64,000 nucleotides of DNA from Labilithrix sp. GTDB lineage: Bacteria; Myxococcota_A; Polyangia; Polyangiales; Polyangiaceae. Position 1 is the first letter of the stretch. Each line of letters starts with the position of its first letter. Location: positions 35,559 to 99,558 of the forward strand of contig JAHBWC010000018.1 of the NCBI GenBank assembly GCA_019637225.1. The letters run 5' to 3'. The notes beneath the pieces are model-generated. The model saw nothing but the letters and a program-made list of their open reading frames with translations. It did no database searches and was not told the DNA's origin. Position numbers and translations under genes: made by a program. Of the stretch, positions 36,408 to 44,210 are shown one piece after another.

Positions 36408-37184
36408 TCAGCGCCCGCCGCCGACCGGGAAGCCGATCGGGGTCGCCGAGGCGAGCGTCTCGTCGTCCGCCGGGTACGCGGACGCGCCCGCGAGCGCCGA
36501 CAGCGGCGCCAGGAGGTGCCCCGCGACGTTCACGAGCGCGGGGTCGTCCCTGCGGACCATCGCCGCGACCTGGGCGACGTAGTCGCGGAGCGCCATGTGG
36601 GTCGCCTCGAGCGCGCGGCGGACCATGGAGTCGGGCTCGGGCGTGGTGCCCCCGCCGGTGATGTGAAGGGCGTCGCCGTAGGCGCGGTGGGCGCGCGCGA
36701 GCGTGTGGAGGAAGGGCCCGCCGCCGAGCTCGTCGATGAGCCGATCGAGCCCCCGCGTGGTGATCTGGTCGAGCCGGTTCTGCGACTCCGTCCACTCGTC
36801 CTTGAAGTCGAGCGTGAGAAACTGGAGGCCCTTCGGGAAGAGGCTCGTGTAGAGCCGCCGCGCGTCGGGCACCCGCGCGTGCGCGCGGTCGGGGAGGTGG
36901 GTCCAGCCGAGCAGCCAGCTCTGAAACGCGCCCCACGCGTCGTCGAGCGCGCGATCGGCGGCGCGGGCCTTCGGATCGGCGGCCGAGCCGGAGCGCTCAC
37001 GCGCGACGATCCAACGCTTCAGCGCCTCCGTGGCGTCGAGCAAGCGCGCGAGGGCCGCCTGAGCGGTCGCGGAGGAAGGCTGGGCGGCGAGGTGCGCTGC
37101 CTCGAGCTCCTCGACGAGCGTGAGTGTCCCCGTCTCGTCCAGCGGCGGGAGCTGGATGAAGTCCTGCGGCGCGAAGCTCCTCAT
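36408..37184 (-). CDS. Unknown 258-residue protein between rpoN and hpf
   Basis: No family is recognised. The protein is soluble and largely helical, with well-formed segments LDDAWGAFQSWLLGWTHLP, GLQFLTLDFKDEWTESQNRL and EATHMALRDYVAQVAAMV, and only hydrophobic-core type conservation to judge by. It has no signal peptide and no Cys. Its Trp and Asp/Glu distribution is that of a real protein rather than a GC-rich shadow frame. It is 259 nt after rpoN and 250 nt before hpf, so it may be a separate transcription unit inserted in the usual rpoN-hpf order. Function unknown. Confidence 0.65.
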   Translation of the reverse strand: MRSFAPQDFIQLPPLDETGTLTLVEELEAAHLAAQPSSATAQAALARLLDATEALKRWIVARERSGSAADPKARAADRALDDAWGAFQSWLLGWTHLPDRAHARVPDARRLYTSLFPKGLQFLTLDFKDEWTESQNRLDQITTRGLDRLIDELGGGPFLHTLARAHRAYGDALHITGGGTTPEPDSMVRRALEATHMALRDYVAQVAAMVRRDDPALVNVAGHLLAPLSALAGASAYPADDETLASATPIGFPVGGGR

Positions 37185-37340
37185 CGCTCGCGCCTGCTCA
37201 CGTTGCCCCTCGCTCGAGTCGGTCGTTCATCGCCCCCTCCTGCCTTGGGCCGATGCGGCCCCACCCCCGGCCGGTTCGACCGGCGCGGCCGTCGATCGAT
37301 TCACTCGCGGCTCGGTCGCGCCGCCTTTCGCCGCCGCGCA

Positions 37341-37375
37341 CGAATCGAGCTCACGGACGCGGCGAGCTCGATTCG
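37341..37375. terminator. 12-bp perfect inverted repeat downstream of rpoN
   Basis: CGAATCGAGCTC and GAGCTCGATTCG flank an 11-nt loop in the 259-nt gap after rpoN, 69 nt past its stop. The 12-bp stem is perfect. No U-run follows in the minus direction, so it is a terminator candidate or an operator for the next gene. Nothing else was seen in this gap. Confidence 0.55.
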
Positions 37376-37443
37376 GCGGGTCGGCGAGGCCTGCTCATGC
37401 GCGGCGCCCCTCCGCCGAGCGCAAATCACGTCGAGAGTGCGCG

Positions 37444-38964
37444 CTAGAAAAGCTTCTTCCGCTTGCTCGACGCGAGGATGCCGAGCATCTCGCGGTACTT
37501 CGCGACGGTGCGGCGCGCGATCTGGATGCCGTCCTGCTTGGCCAGGATCTCGACGATCGCCTGATCGCTGAGCGGGTTCTGCTTGTCCTCGCCGTCGATG
37601 ATCTTCTTGATCGCCTGCTTCACGCTCTCCGAGGCGATGTCCTCCTCGGCGACGCGGCGGATCGACGAGTTGAAGAAGTACTTCAGCTCGAAGAGGCCCT
37701 GCGGCGTGTGGACGTACTTGTTCGTCGTCACGCGGCTGATGGTCGACTCGTGCATGCCGACCGACTCGGCGACGTCGCGGAGGATCATCGGCTTCAGGAA
37801 CGCGACGCCCTTCTCGAAGAACTCGCGCTGCTTCTCGACGATGCACTCGGTGACGCGGATGATCGTCTTGCGGCGCTGCTCGATCGCGCGGATGAGCCAC
37901 TGCGCGTTCCGGAGCTTCTCGCCGATGAACTCCTTGGCGTTCGGGTCCTTGAGCAGCTGCTTGGTGAGGGCCTCGTTGATGTAGAGGCGCTGCACGCCGC
38001 GGTCGTTGTCGCTGACGATGAACTTGTCGGCTTCCTTGACGACGTAGACGTCGGGCGTGATCGCGATCTGCTTCTCGTCGGTGTCCGTGAAGTTGCGGGC
38101 CGGGCGGCTCTCGAGCTTCTGGATCTCCTTGACCGACTCGTAGATCTCCTCGACCGGCACCTTCAGGTCGCGGGCGATCGCCTGGTAGTTGTGCTTTTCG
38201 AGGTTGTGGAGGTGCTTGTCGAGGATCGTGATGTCGAGGTCCTCGTACCCGAACACCTCGGCCTGGACGAGCAGGCACTCGCGGAGATCGCGCGAGCAGA
38301 CGCCGACCGGATCGAACTCCTGCATCATGCGGAGGACCTCGGGCGCGTCCTCGGGATCGACGCCCGACTCGCTCGCGAGCTCCTCGATCGTGAGGTCGGG
38401 GGTGCGCGTGCCGTCCGGACGCTCGACGCCCTTGAGGTCGAGGAAGCCTTGATCGTCGAGGTTGCCGAGGACGAGCTCCGCGAAGCGCTTCTCGGAGTCC
38501 GTCATGTCGCTCATCTGGATCTGCCAGCGCAGATGGTCGACGAGCGAGGCGCCCTTCGTGAGGTTCTGCTCGATGGGGGGCAGCTCCTCGAACCCGCCGC
38601 GGTTGGCGGGGAGCGGCTGCTGCAGGGTGCGGTTCTCGAGGAACTGCTCCCAGTCGATCTCGTTGACCTGCTTGCTCTCGGTCTTCTGGGCCTCCCCCGA
38701 TTCCATGCGCTTGCGGTCATCGAGCATGTCGATGCGCCGCTCACCCTGCTCGATCGAGGTCGTCTGGATGTTCTCCGCCGACGCCTCCGCCTGCCGCGGC
38801 CGGGGCTCGAAGTCCTCGTCGGCCAGCACCGGGTTAGCGTCGCATTCCTTACGGATTTCCTCGATGAGCTCGAGACGCGAGAGCTGCAGCAGGCGGATCG
38901 CCTGCTGGAGCTGCGGGGTCATGACGAGCTGCTGGCTGAGCTTTAGTTGTTGTTTGATTTCCAT
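37444..38964 (-). CDS. rpoN: RNA polymerase sigma-54 factor
   Basis: The 506-residue product starts with the Gln/Leu-rich activator region (LKLSQQLVMTPQLQQAIRLL). An acidic region II follows (about 55-120), then the core-binding domain (LVDHLRWQIQMSD, FDPVGVCSRDLRECLLVQ). The DNA-binding part has the helix-turn-helix DVAESVGMHESTISRVTTNK and the RpoN box ARRTVAKYRE near residues 483-492. Sigma-54 directs -24/-12 promoters and needs enhancer-binding ATPases. A 104-nt leader with a sigma-54-like promoter of its own lies upstream. It heads the block that includes hpf and the PTS genes. Confidence 0.98.
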   Translation of the reverse strand: MEIKQQLKLSQQLVMTPQLQQAIRLLQLSRLELIEEIRKECDANPVLADEDFEPRPRQAEASAENIQTTSIEQGERRIDMLDDRKRMESGEAQKTESKQVNEIDWEQFLENRTLQQPLPANRGGFEELPPIEQNLTKGASLVDHLRWQIQMSDMTDSEKRFAELVLGNLDDQGFLDLKGVERPDGTRTPDLTIEELASESGVDPEDAPEVLRMMQEFDPVGVCSRDLRECLLVQAEVFGYEDLDITILDKHLHNLEKHNYQAIARDLKVPVEEIYESVKEIQKLESRPARNFTDTDEKQIAITPDVYVVKEADKFIVSDNDRGVQRLYINEALTKQLLKDPNAKEFIGEKLRNAQWLIRAIEQRRKTIIRVTECIVEKQREFFEKGVAFLKPMILRDVAESVGMHESTISRVTTNKYVHTPQGLFELKYFFNSSIRRVAEEDIASESVKQAIKKIIDGEDKQNPLSDQAIVEILAKQDGIQIARRTVAKYREMLGILASSKRKKLF

Positions 38965-39078
38965 CGGGTTCTATCTGGCGGGGCGTCCCGCGAGGGACAG
39001 TGCCGAGGCGCCGTTTCGGGCTGCCAGCGTCGCGTAGTACCGCCAGAAAAAAGCTTACACGCCGAACAGGGTCACGAA

Positions 39079-39094
39079 AGCGAAAACAGTGCCA
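39079..39094 (-). promoter_or_regulatory. Sigma-54-type (-24/-12) promoter upstream of rpoN
   Basis: On the minus strand TGGCACTGTTTTCGCT (39094 to 39079) matches 14 of 16 positions of TGGCACG-N4-TTGCW, counting the N4 as matches. The obligate GG and GC are at the correct distance. Transcription would start near 39068, giving a leader of about 104 nt before rpoN. No competing sigma-70 site of similar quality was seen. The match suggests autoregulation of rpoN. Confidence 0.55.
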
Positions 39095-39123
39095 GCGGGG
39101 AATTTTGCCTCTGGCCACTCATT

Positions 39124-39330
39124 TAGCTCGAGCGCTCGCTTCGCTCGCTCCTCGCCGCCTCTGGCAGGTAGCTCGAGCGCTCGCTCTTGCAGGTAGCTCG
39201 AGCGCTCGCTTCGCTCGCTCCTCGCCGCGGTCGCTTTCGAGGCTGCTCGTCGAGGTCGCTAGCTCGAGTGGGCGCTCGGTCGCTCCTCGCCGCCGCTGGC
39301 TCAGGGCGGCTAGCTCGAGCGGGGGCTGCG
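39124..39330. repeat. Array of five CTCGAG-centred repeats upstream of the rpoN promoter
   Basis: A 35-bp unit starting TAGCTCGAGCGCTCGCT and ending CTCCTCGCCGC occurs exactly at 39124-39158 and 39194-39228. Shorter or diverged copies are at 39169-39186, 39260-39293 and 39311-39330. Each has the 8-bp palindrome GCTCGAGC and most have the 10-bp palindrome CGAGCGCTCG. This fills most of the 372-nt gap between the winged-helix gene and rpoN. Relative to the predicted rpoN start the copies lie at about -56 to -262, the usual range of enhancer sites. They could also be a dispersed genomic repeat. Confidence 0.8.
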
Positions 39331-39336
39331 GGGGGA

Positions 39337-39756
39337 TCAGGCGGAGTGGGCTAGGTCTTCGTGGGGGGCGGCGAGGGCCGGGGGGAAGCCGCTCTCGGGG
39401 GCGGCGATGTGGATGTCGGTGTCGAGGACGTAGCCGCGGCGGCGGCGGACGAGGAGGCCGCGGAGGCCGAGGCGGCGGAGCGAGTGGACCGCCGTGTAGA
39501 CGCGCATCGCCGCCGCGGTCGCGCTGGCGCGTTCGCCGGGCCAGCCCGCCTCGAAGGCCGCGGTCACCGGGAGCACCGCGCTCGGCGAGCGGAGCTTCAG
39601 CTCGCCCAGCGCGAGGAGGAGCCGGCGCAGCGGCACGCGCGTCTCGAGAACGACCGGCGCGCGCCCGCCTACCTGGAACCACTCGGCGGCGGCGGAGATG
39701 ACGAGCCGGGGCGGGGAAACTTCATGAAGTCGTAACGGCAGCATCACGGTACCCAT
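39337..39756 (-). CDS. Small winged-helix DNA-binding protein (OmpR/PhoB C-terminal type)
   Basis: The 139-residue protein from ATG 39756 (GGAAGG just upstream) has a C-terminal pattern like the trans-reg-C winged helix: VPLRRLLLALGELKL, AAFEAGWPGERAS, AAMRVYTAVHSLRRLGLRG, and the wing LLVRRRRGYVLDTDI. It lacks a receiver domain, so it is not a classical response regulator. The N-terminal 45 residues are beta-rich (RLVISAAAEWFQV) and unassigned. It stands between lptB and rpoN, next to the repeat array, and could bind it. A GCGGG/CCCGC hairpin lies in the 184-nt gap between it and lptB. Target unknown. Confidence 0.7.
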   Translation of the reverse strand: MGTVMLPLRLHEVSPPRLVISAAAEWFQVGGRAPVVLETRVPLRRLLLALGELKLRSPSAVLPVTAAFEAGWPGERASATAAAMRVYTAVHSLRRLGLRGLLVRRRRGYVLDTDIHIAAPESGFPPALAAPHEDLAHSA

Positions 39757-39940
39757 CCTTCCGAGGATGAGGCGTTGCAGCCGCTGTGCCGTGCGGTGGA
39801 TGTGGGATATCGATGACTTCGCGGTCGGAGGCGCCCGCCGTTTCAGGATCACCCCCCGCTCGCGCGGGCACCACCTGGATGCGGATCACCCTCGCGAACG
39901 CGGGCGTCGCGTCGGGGCGTCGCGTGTAGAGCGCACGCGC

Positions 39941-40873
39941 TCAAGGCCGGGGCGGAGGCGGCGGGATCGTTCGCGCCCAGCTCCCGAGGTAGCGGCCGAC
40001 GACGAGCGGGTGCTCGCGGAACGCCGCCGGCTCGGCCTCGGCCGCGACCTCGCCGTCGAGCAGCAGCACTGCACGAGTACACACGCGTAGCGCCTCTTCG
40101 ACGTGGTGGTCGGCGAGCATCACGCAGACGCCGTCGTCGCGCGCGAGCGCGCGGAGCATGTCGCCGAGGCGGCTCGCTTGCTGCGGATCGACCCCCGCGA
40201 ACGGCTCGTCGCAGATGAGCACCCTCGGCGGACGCGTGAGGGCGCGCGCGAGCTCGAGGCGGCGGCGCTCACCGCCGGACAGCTCGCCCGCGCGGACGTC
40301 CATGCGGTCCTCGAGGGCGACGCGCTGCGCGAGCCGTGCGATCGCCGCGCTCACGGTCGCCGCGCTGGAGCGGCCGTGGACGACGCGGTGGTACGACGCG
40401 AGGTTGTCGCGCACGGAGAGATCCCAGAGCACGCTCGGCGTCTGCGGAACGTAGGAGAGGCCGCGCCGCGCGCGCGCCCAGAGCGGGAGGCGCGAGACGT
40501 CCTCGCCGAGGAGCTCGACGCGGCCGCTCGAGGCCTCGATCTCGCCGACCAGCGCCCGGAAGAGCGTCGACTTTCCGGCGCCGGAGGGGCCGAGCACCCC
40601 GAGGACCTCGCCGCTCCGCGCCGCCAGCGTGACGCCGCGGAGCACGGTCTTGTCGCCGCGCGCGACGCGGACGTCGTCGCCGCGGATCGCCGCGGGAGCG
40701 CGCTCGCTCGCGGTCGCCGCGCCGGGGACGGGCTCGCCGTCGGCCGGCGCGGGGGCGTGCTCGCCATCGGTCGGCGGGTCGTCGCCGGAGGTCGCGACGT
40801 CGGTCGGCGCGGGAGCGTGCTCGCCATCGGTCGGCGAATCGTCGCCGGAGGTCGCGACGTTGTCGTCCGTCAC
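39941..40873 (-). CDS. lptB: LPS export ABC ATPase LptB
   Basis: LptB powers extraction of lipopolysaccharide from the inner membrane. The 310-residue product has Walker A GPSGAGKST, the ABC signature ELSGGERRRLELARAL, Walker B VLICDEPFAGVDP and the H-loop DHHVEEAL, and it ends with the LptB-type HPLVVGRYLGSWARTI. The first 70 residues are an unusual acidic, Pro-rich extension absent from typical LptB (about 240 residues). This extension includes a 20-residue duplication. The GTG start at 40873 overlaps the lptA stop by 4 nt (GTGA). An internal start nearer residue 65 would restore normal length and cannot be excluded. Confidence 0.92.
   Translation of the reverse strand: MTDDNVATSGDDSPTDGEHAPAPTDVATSGDDPPTDGEHAPAPADGEPVPGAATASERAPAAIRGDDVRVARGDKTVLRGVTLAARSGEVLGVLGPSGAGKSTLFRALVGEIEASSGRVELLGEDVSRLPLWARARRGLSYVPQTPSVLWDLSVRDNLASYHRVVHGRSSAATVSAAIARLAQRVALEDRMDVRAGELSGGERRRLELARALTRPPRVLICDEPFAGVDPQQASRLGDMLRALARDDGVCVMLADHHVEEALRVCTRAVLLLDGEVAAEAEPAAFREHPLVVGRYLGSWARTIPPPPPRP
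40741..40860. repeat. 60-bp in-frame tandem duplication in lptB
   Basis: Positions 40741-40800 and 40801-40860 are a head-to-tail duplication, 60 bp each, with four mismatches. On the minus strand each copy encodes the 20-residue unit VATSGDD-x-PTDGEHAPAP-xD in the N-terminal extension of LptB. The unit length is a multiple of three, so the frame is kept. High identity indicates a recent event. Confidence 0.9.
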
Positions 40874-41340
40874 GGCTTGGGGACGGGGATCGAGCCCTTG
40901 ACCTGCGTGGCCGTGACCCGAGCGGTCGCGAGCTCGATCGTGGCCTTCTCGGCCTGGATCCATCCCTGGCCGCGCGACAGCTTCACGCCGCCGCGCATCT
41001 CGAGGATCTGCTTCACCATGTCGAGCTCGACCTCGGGCGCCTCGCCGTGCACGCCGCGGACGTCGGCGACGACGCCGCCGGAGCCCTTCGCCCACCGCAC
41101 GTGCGGGGTCGAGTCGAACTTGAGGTCGAAGCGCGGGCAGCGCACGGTCATGTCGCCCTTCGACAGCACCACCTTGCCCGTCAGGACTGCGGTGCCGGCC
41201 GCGACGTCGACCTCGAGCGTGTCGGCCTGAACGCCGACGTCGCCCTTTCCGACGTCGAGCAGCGGATCGGCGGTGACGCTCGGCGCGAACGTCGTCGTGG
41301 GCAGGACGAAGCACGCGACCCAGGCGCAGCGCGCGAGCAT
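40870..41340 (-). CDS. lptA: LptA/OstA-like periplasmic LPS transport protein
   Basis: The 156-residue product from ATG 41340 has a signal sequence (CAWVACFVLPTTTFAPSVTA). It is followed by the short beta repeats of the OstA/LptA family: VQADTLEVDVAAGTAVLTG, VVLSKGDMTVRCPRFDLKFD, MRGGVKLSRGQGWIQAEKATI. LptA forms the periplasmic bridge that carries LPS to the outer membrane. An in-frame GTG at 41364 would add 8 residues. The stop overlaps lptB as GTGA, and lptB-rpoN order downstream supports the assignment. The protein is shorter than E. coli LptA (185). Confidence 0.88.
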   Translation of the reverse strand: MLARCAWVACFVLPTTTFAPSVTADPLLDVGKGDVGVQADTLEVDVAAGTAVLTGKVVLSKGDMTVRCPRFDLKFDSTPHVRWAKGSGGVVADVRGVHGEAPEVELDMVKQILEMRGGVKLSRGQGWIQAEKATIELATARVTATQVKGSIPVPKP

Positions 41341-41474
41341 TCGTCGGATTTCAGCCTTCGTCACGAGCGCGATCGTACCGCGTCGACGCCTGCGCGCGCC
41401 ACCCCGTCGGCCATCGCGTCGACGCTTGCGCGCAACACCGTCAGCCGCCTCCGTCGCGCGCGCGTCGCGCGCGT

Positions 41475-44033
41475 TCAGACGGGCGCTGCCTCGAGCGCGC
41501 GGAGCACGGCCTCGAGCTCGCCGACGCGGCCCTCGGCGCGTCCGCGCTCGGGCGGCGCGGCGGCGAGCTCGAGGAGGTGCTCGATGAGCGACGCCACCGC
41601 GCTCCGCGTGAGCGGCAGGAGCGCGTCGGCTTGGCCGTTCGCCGCGGCGAACGTGCGGACCGCCGCGTGGACGACGGGCATCAGATCGTCGGCGCCTGCG
41701 CCCTCGACGTCGGCGGTCGCCGGGCCGCGCGCGATCGACGCGAGCACGCGCGCGAGCGGCGTCGCGAGGCGCGAGCGGGCGCGATCGACGCGGTAGCGGA
41801 GCAGGTTCGGATCGTTCGCCACCTGCTGGCGATCGCGCCCGGTGACGACGACCTCGAGATCGCGCTTCCAGTCCGCCGCGGCGCCGCCGATCGCGCCGGC
41901 GACGACCTGCGCGGCCTCGTCGGCCTCGCGCTCGAGGTTGGCGGCGCGGAGGGCGAGCTCCTGCGCGCGCGCCCGCGCGGCGTCGATCGACGCGCGCTCC
42001 TCGACCGCGTGCTCGCGCGCGCGCTCCAGCATGAGCATGACGACGCGTCCCGCGCGCCGGCGGAGGCCGCGCTCCTTGAGCTCGTCGCTCCGTCCGACGA
42101 TCTGCTCGTCGAGCAGCCGCTGCACGTCGTCCCAACCCGAGCGCGCCAGTGCGGCCTCGTCGCCGAGCTTGCCCTGGAGCGCGAGGCGGGCCGAGAGCGC
42201 AAGCGGCTCGGCCCACGAACGGATGCCCGTCTCGTCGAGCGACGCGGTGACGCTCGTCATCACCGTGCCGAGGTCTTCGGGCTTCAGCCGATCGGCCTTG
42301 TTGACGAGGATCTGCACGGGGAGGCTCGTGACCTTCGCCTCGTCGAGGATGCGGCGCTCGGTCTGCTTCAGCGGCTGCCCGGCGTCGAGCAGCCAGATCG
42401 CGGCGTCGGCCTCCTCGAAGGCGGAGCGCGCGGCCTCGGTGTGCCGGGTGTCGGGCGCGTTGAAGCCGGGCGTGTCGAGGATCTCGACGCGGGTGAGCGA
42501 GGCGATCGGCTGGAGGATCTCCACGCGCGTCACCCACTCGGCGTCGCCGCCCTTCAGCGCCGCGCGGAGCTCGCTCGACGGGACGATGCGCTCCTTCACG
42601 TCGGTGGGCGCGTCGGCGTGGAACTGGATGCGCGCGAACGGATCGGGCGCGTAGCGGAGGTGATGCAGCGTCGCCGTCGTCGGCAGGACGCCGGTCGGCG
42701 CGACGTCGGCGCCAATGAGCGCGTTGATGAACGTGCTCTTTCCGGCGTTGAACTCGCCGACGATGGCGACGCGCACGGGGCGCGAGCGCTCGACGGCGAG
42801 CTCGGCCACCTTCGCGGTCGCGTCGAGCGCGTGGAGGCCGCGCGCGTGCGCGTCGAGGCGTGTCAGGATCTTCGTCCAGTCGCTCGGCGCGCCCGAGGTC
42901 GGGATCCACGTCGCGAGCGCCGCCGCGCGGGCGGCGTCGGCCCACACGCGCGCGCGGGCCGTCGTCACGCCGGCGAGCTGGTCGAGGATGGCGGAGGCCT
43001 CGCCTGCGTCGCGGAGGCGCGCGGGCGAGGGGAGGCGGCGCGCGTCGTCTGCGATCGGATCCTCGGCGGCACCTTCGTTGCCCGCGCCGAGCGCCGCGAG
43101 CGCGACCGCGAGCGCGGCGTGGTCCTGGTCCTCGAGCGACGCGTCGAGCAGCGGCCGCGCCGCCGAGGCGTCGCCGCTCCGTACGGCGCTGACGAGGGCC
43201 GCGCGCGCCTCGTCGCGTCGCCCCTCCGCGCGGGCGAAGGCCGCCTTCCACCGCGCGAACTCTGCCTGGCCGCGGCCGTCGACGACCGCGCGGATCTTCG
43301 CGCGCGTCGGCTCGTCCGTCGGGATCCACGCGAGCGCCGACGCGAGCGCCTCGCTGGCGCCCGCGGCCTCGAGCACCATCGCGCGGACGAGCAGCGGGAA
43401 GGCGGCGACGTCGCCGCCGATCGCGAGGGCGCGCCCTCGGAGGAGCGCGGCGCGCCCGTCGGTGGGATCGGCCTCGAGGCCATCGAGGACGGCGCGCGCG
43501 CCCGCGATGTCGTTCTGGAGGAGCCGCGCCTCGGCGCGGCGGAGCTGGACGTCGGCGTCCTTGGTCACGCCGAGGCGCTCGAGCCAGAGCTCGGCGCGCG
43601 CGCCGTCGCCGTTCGAGAGGTCGAGGTCGGCGAGCCACAGGAGCGCCTCGCGGCGAGCGTCGCTGCCGGCCTCGGCGACCGCGAGCGCGCGAAGGAACGC
43701 GTCGCGCGTCTCGTCGAGCGGGCTCCCGACGCGCTCGCGCGCACGGCCGAGGCGGACCCAGACCTCCGCGCGCGACGCGACGCGGCCGGCGAGCTCCTCG
43801 AGCGTGAGCGCGAGCTCGGCGTCGAGCCGCGCGGCCTCGCAGGCGTCGGCGAGCAGGGCGAGCCCGAGCGGCGAGTGCGGCACGCGCTGGAGCATCGCCT
43901 TCGCCGCGCGTCGCGCGGTCATCGCGTCGCCGCGGGCGAGCGCCTCTTCGCCCTCGCGGAGGTAGCCCTCGACGCCGGCGAGCACGACCTCGACGCGACC
44001 GAACCAGCCAGCGATGGTCTCCGCGAGGCGCAT
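41475..44033 (-). CDS. TPR-linked dynamin-family GTPase
   Basis: The 852-residue protein starts with about 350 residues of TPR-like helical repeats (ALARGDAMTARRAAKAML, RALAVAEAGSDARREALLWL). The dynamin-type GTPase domain follows: P-loop GEFNAGKST near residue 430, switch Thr in TGVLPTTATLHHL, G3 DTPGFNAPD and G4 NKAD. The rest is long helices (ERASIDAARARAQELALRA) as in the bacterial dynamin stalk. Bacterial dynamin-like proteins remodel or stabilise membranes. It is separate in sequence from the srfC-like GTPase. It precedes lptA by about 110 nt, so a role in envelope maintenance is possible (inference). Confidence 0.85.
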   Translation of the reverse strand: MRLAETIAGWFGRVEVVLAGVEGYLREGEEALARGDAMTARRAAKAMLQRVPHSPLGLALLADACEAARLDAELALTLEELAGRVASRAEVWVRLGRARERVGSPLDETRDAFLRALAVAEAGSDARREALLWLADLDLSNGDGARAELWLERLGVTKDADVQLRRAEARLLQNDIAGARAVLDGLEADPTDGRAALLRGRALAIGGDVAAFPLLVRAMVLEAAGASEALASALAWIPTDEPTRAKIRAVVDGRGQAEFARWKAAFARAEGRRDEARAALVSAVRSGDASAARPLLDASLEDQDHAALAVALAALGAGNEGAAEDPIADDARRLPSPARLRDAGEASAILDQLAGVTTARARVWADAARAAALATWIPTSGAPSDWTKILTRLDAHARGLHALDATAKVAELAVERSRPVRVAIVGEFNAGKSTFINALIGADVAPTGVLPTTATLHHLRYAPDPFARIQFHADAPTDVKERIVPSSELRAALKGGDAEWVTRVEILQPIASLTRVEILDTPGFNAPDTRHTEAARSAFEEADAAIWLLDAGQPLKQTERRILDEAKVTSLPVQILVNKADRLKPEDLGTVMTSVTASLDETGIRSWAEPLALSARLALQGKLGDEAALARSGWDDVQRLLDEQIVGRSDELKERGLRRRAGRVVMLMLERAREHAVEERASIDAARARAQELALRAANLEREADEAAQVVAGAIGGAAADWKRDLEVVVTGRDRQQVANDPNLLRYRVDRARSRLATPLARVLASIARGPATADVEGAGADDLMPVVHAAVRTFAAANGQADALLPLTRSAVASLIEHLLELAAAPPERGRAEGRVGELEAVLRALEAAPV

Positions 44034-44210
44034 GGGTAGATCCCTTTTATCGATCCTTCGCCGGCATGGCGAAAGGGAAGAGATCGAGACTCGGCGAAGG
44101 CCGGGACGCGCCGCTCTCGGGCGCCCGGCGCGCCGATGGGCTCTTGCGACGCAGCGTCATGCGCTCGTTCCGCTCGCGCGCGGACGCGATGCCGCGACGG
44201 GACCGGGCGA

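Noticed and set aside
39124..39330. CRISPR-like array
   Set aside because: Repeats differ in length, spacers range from a few to about 30 nt, units are internally palindromic, and no cas gene is present.
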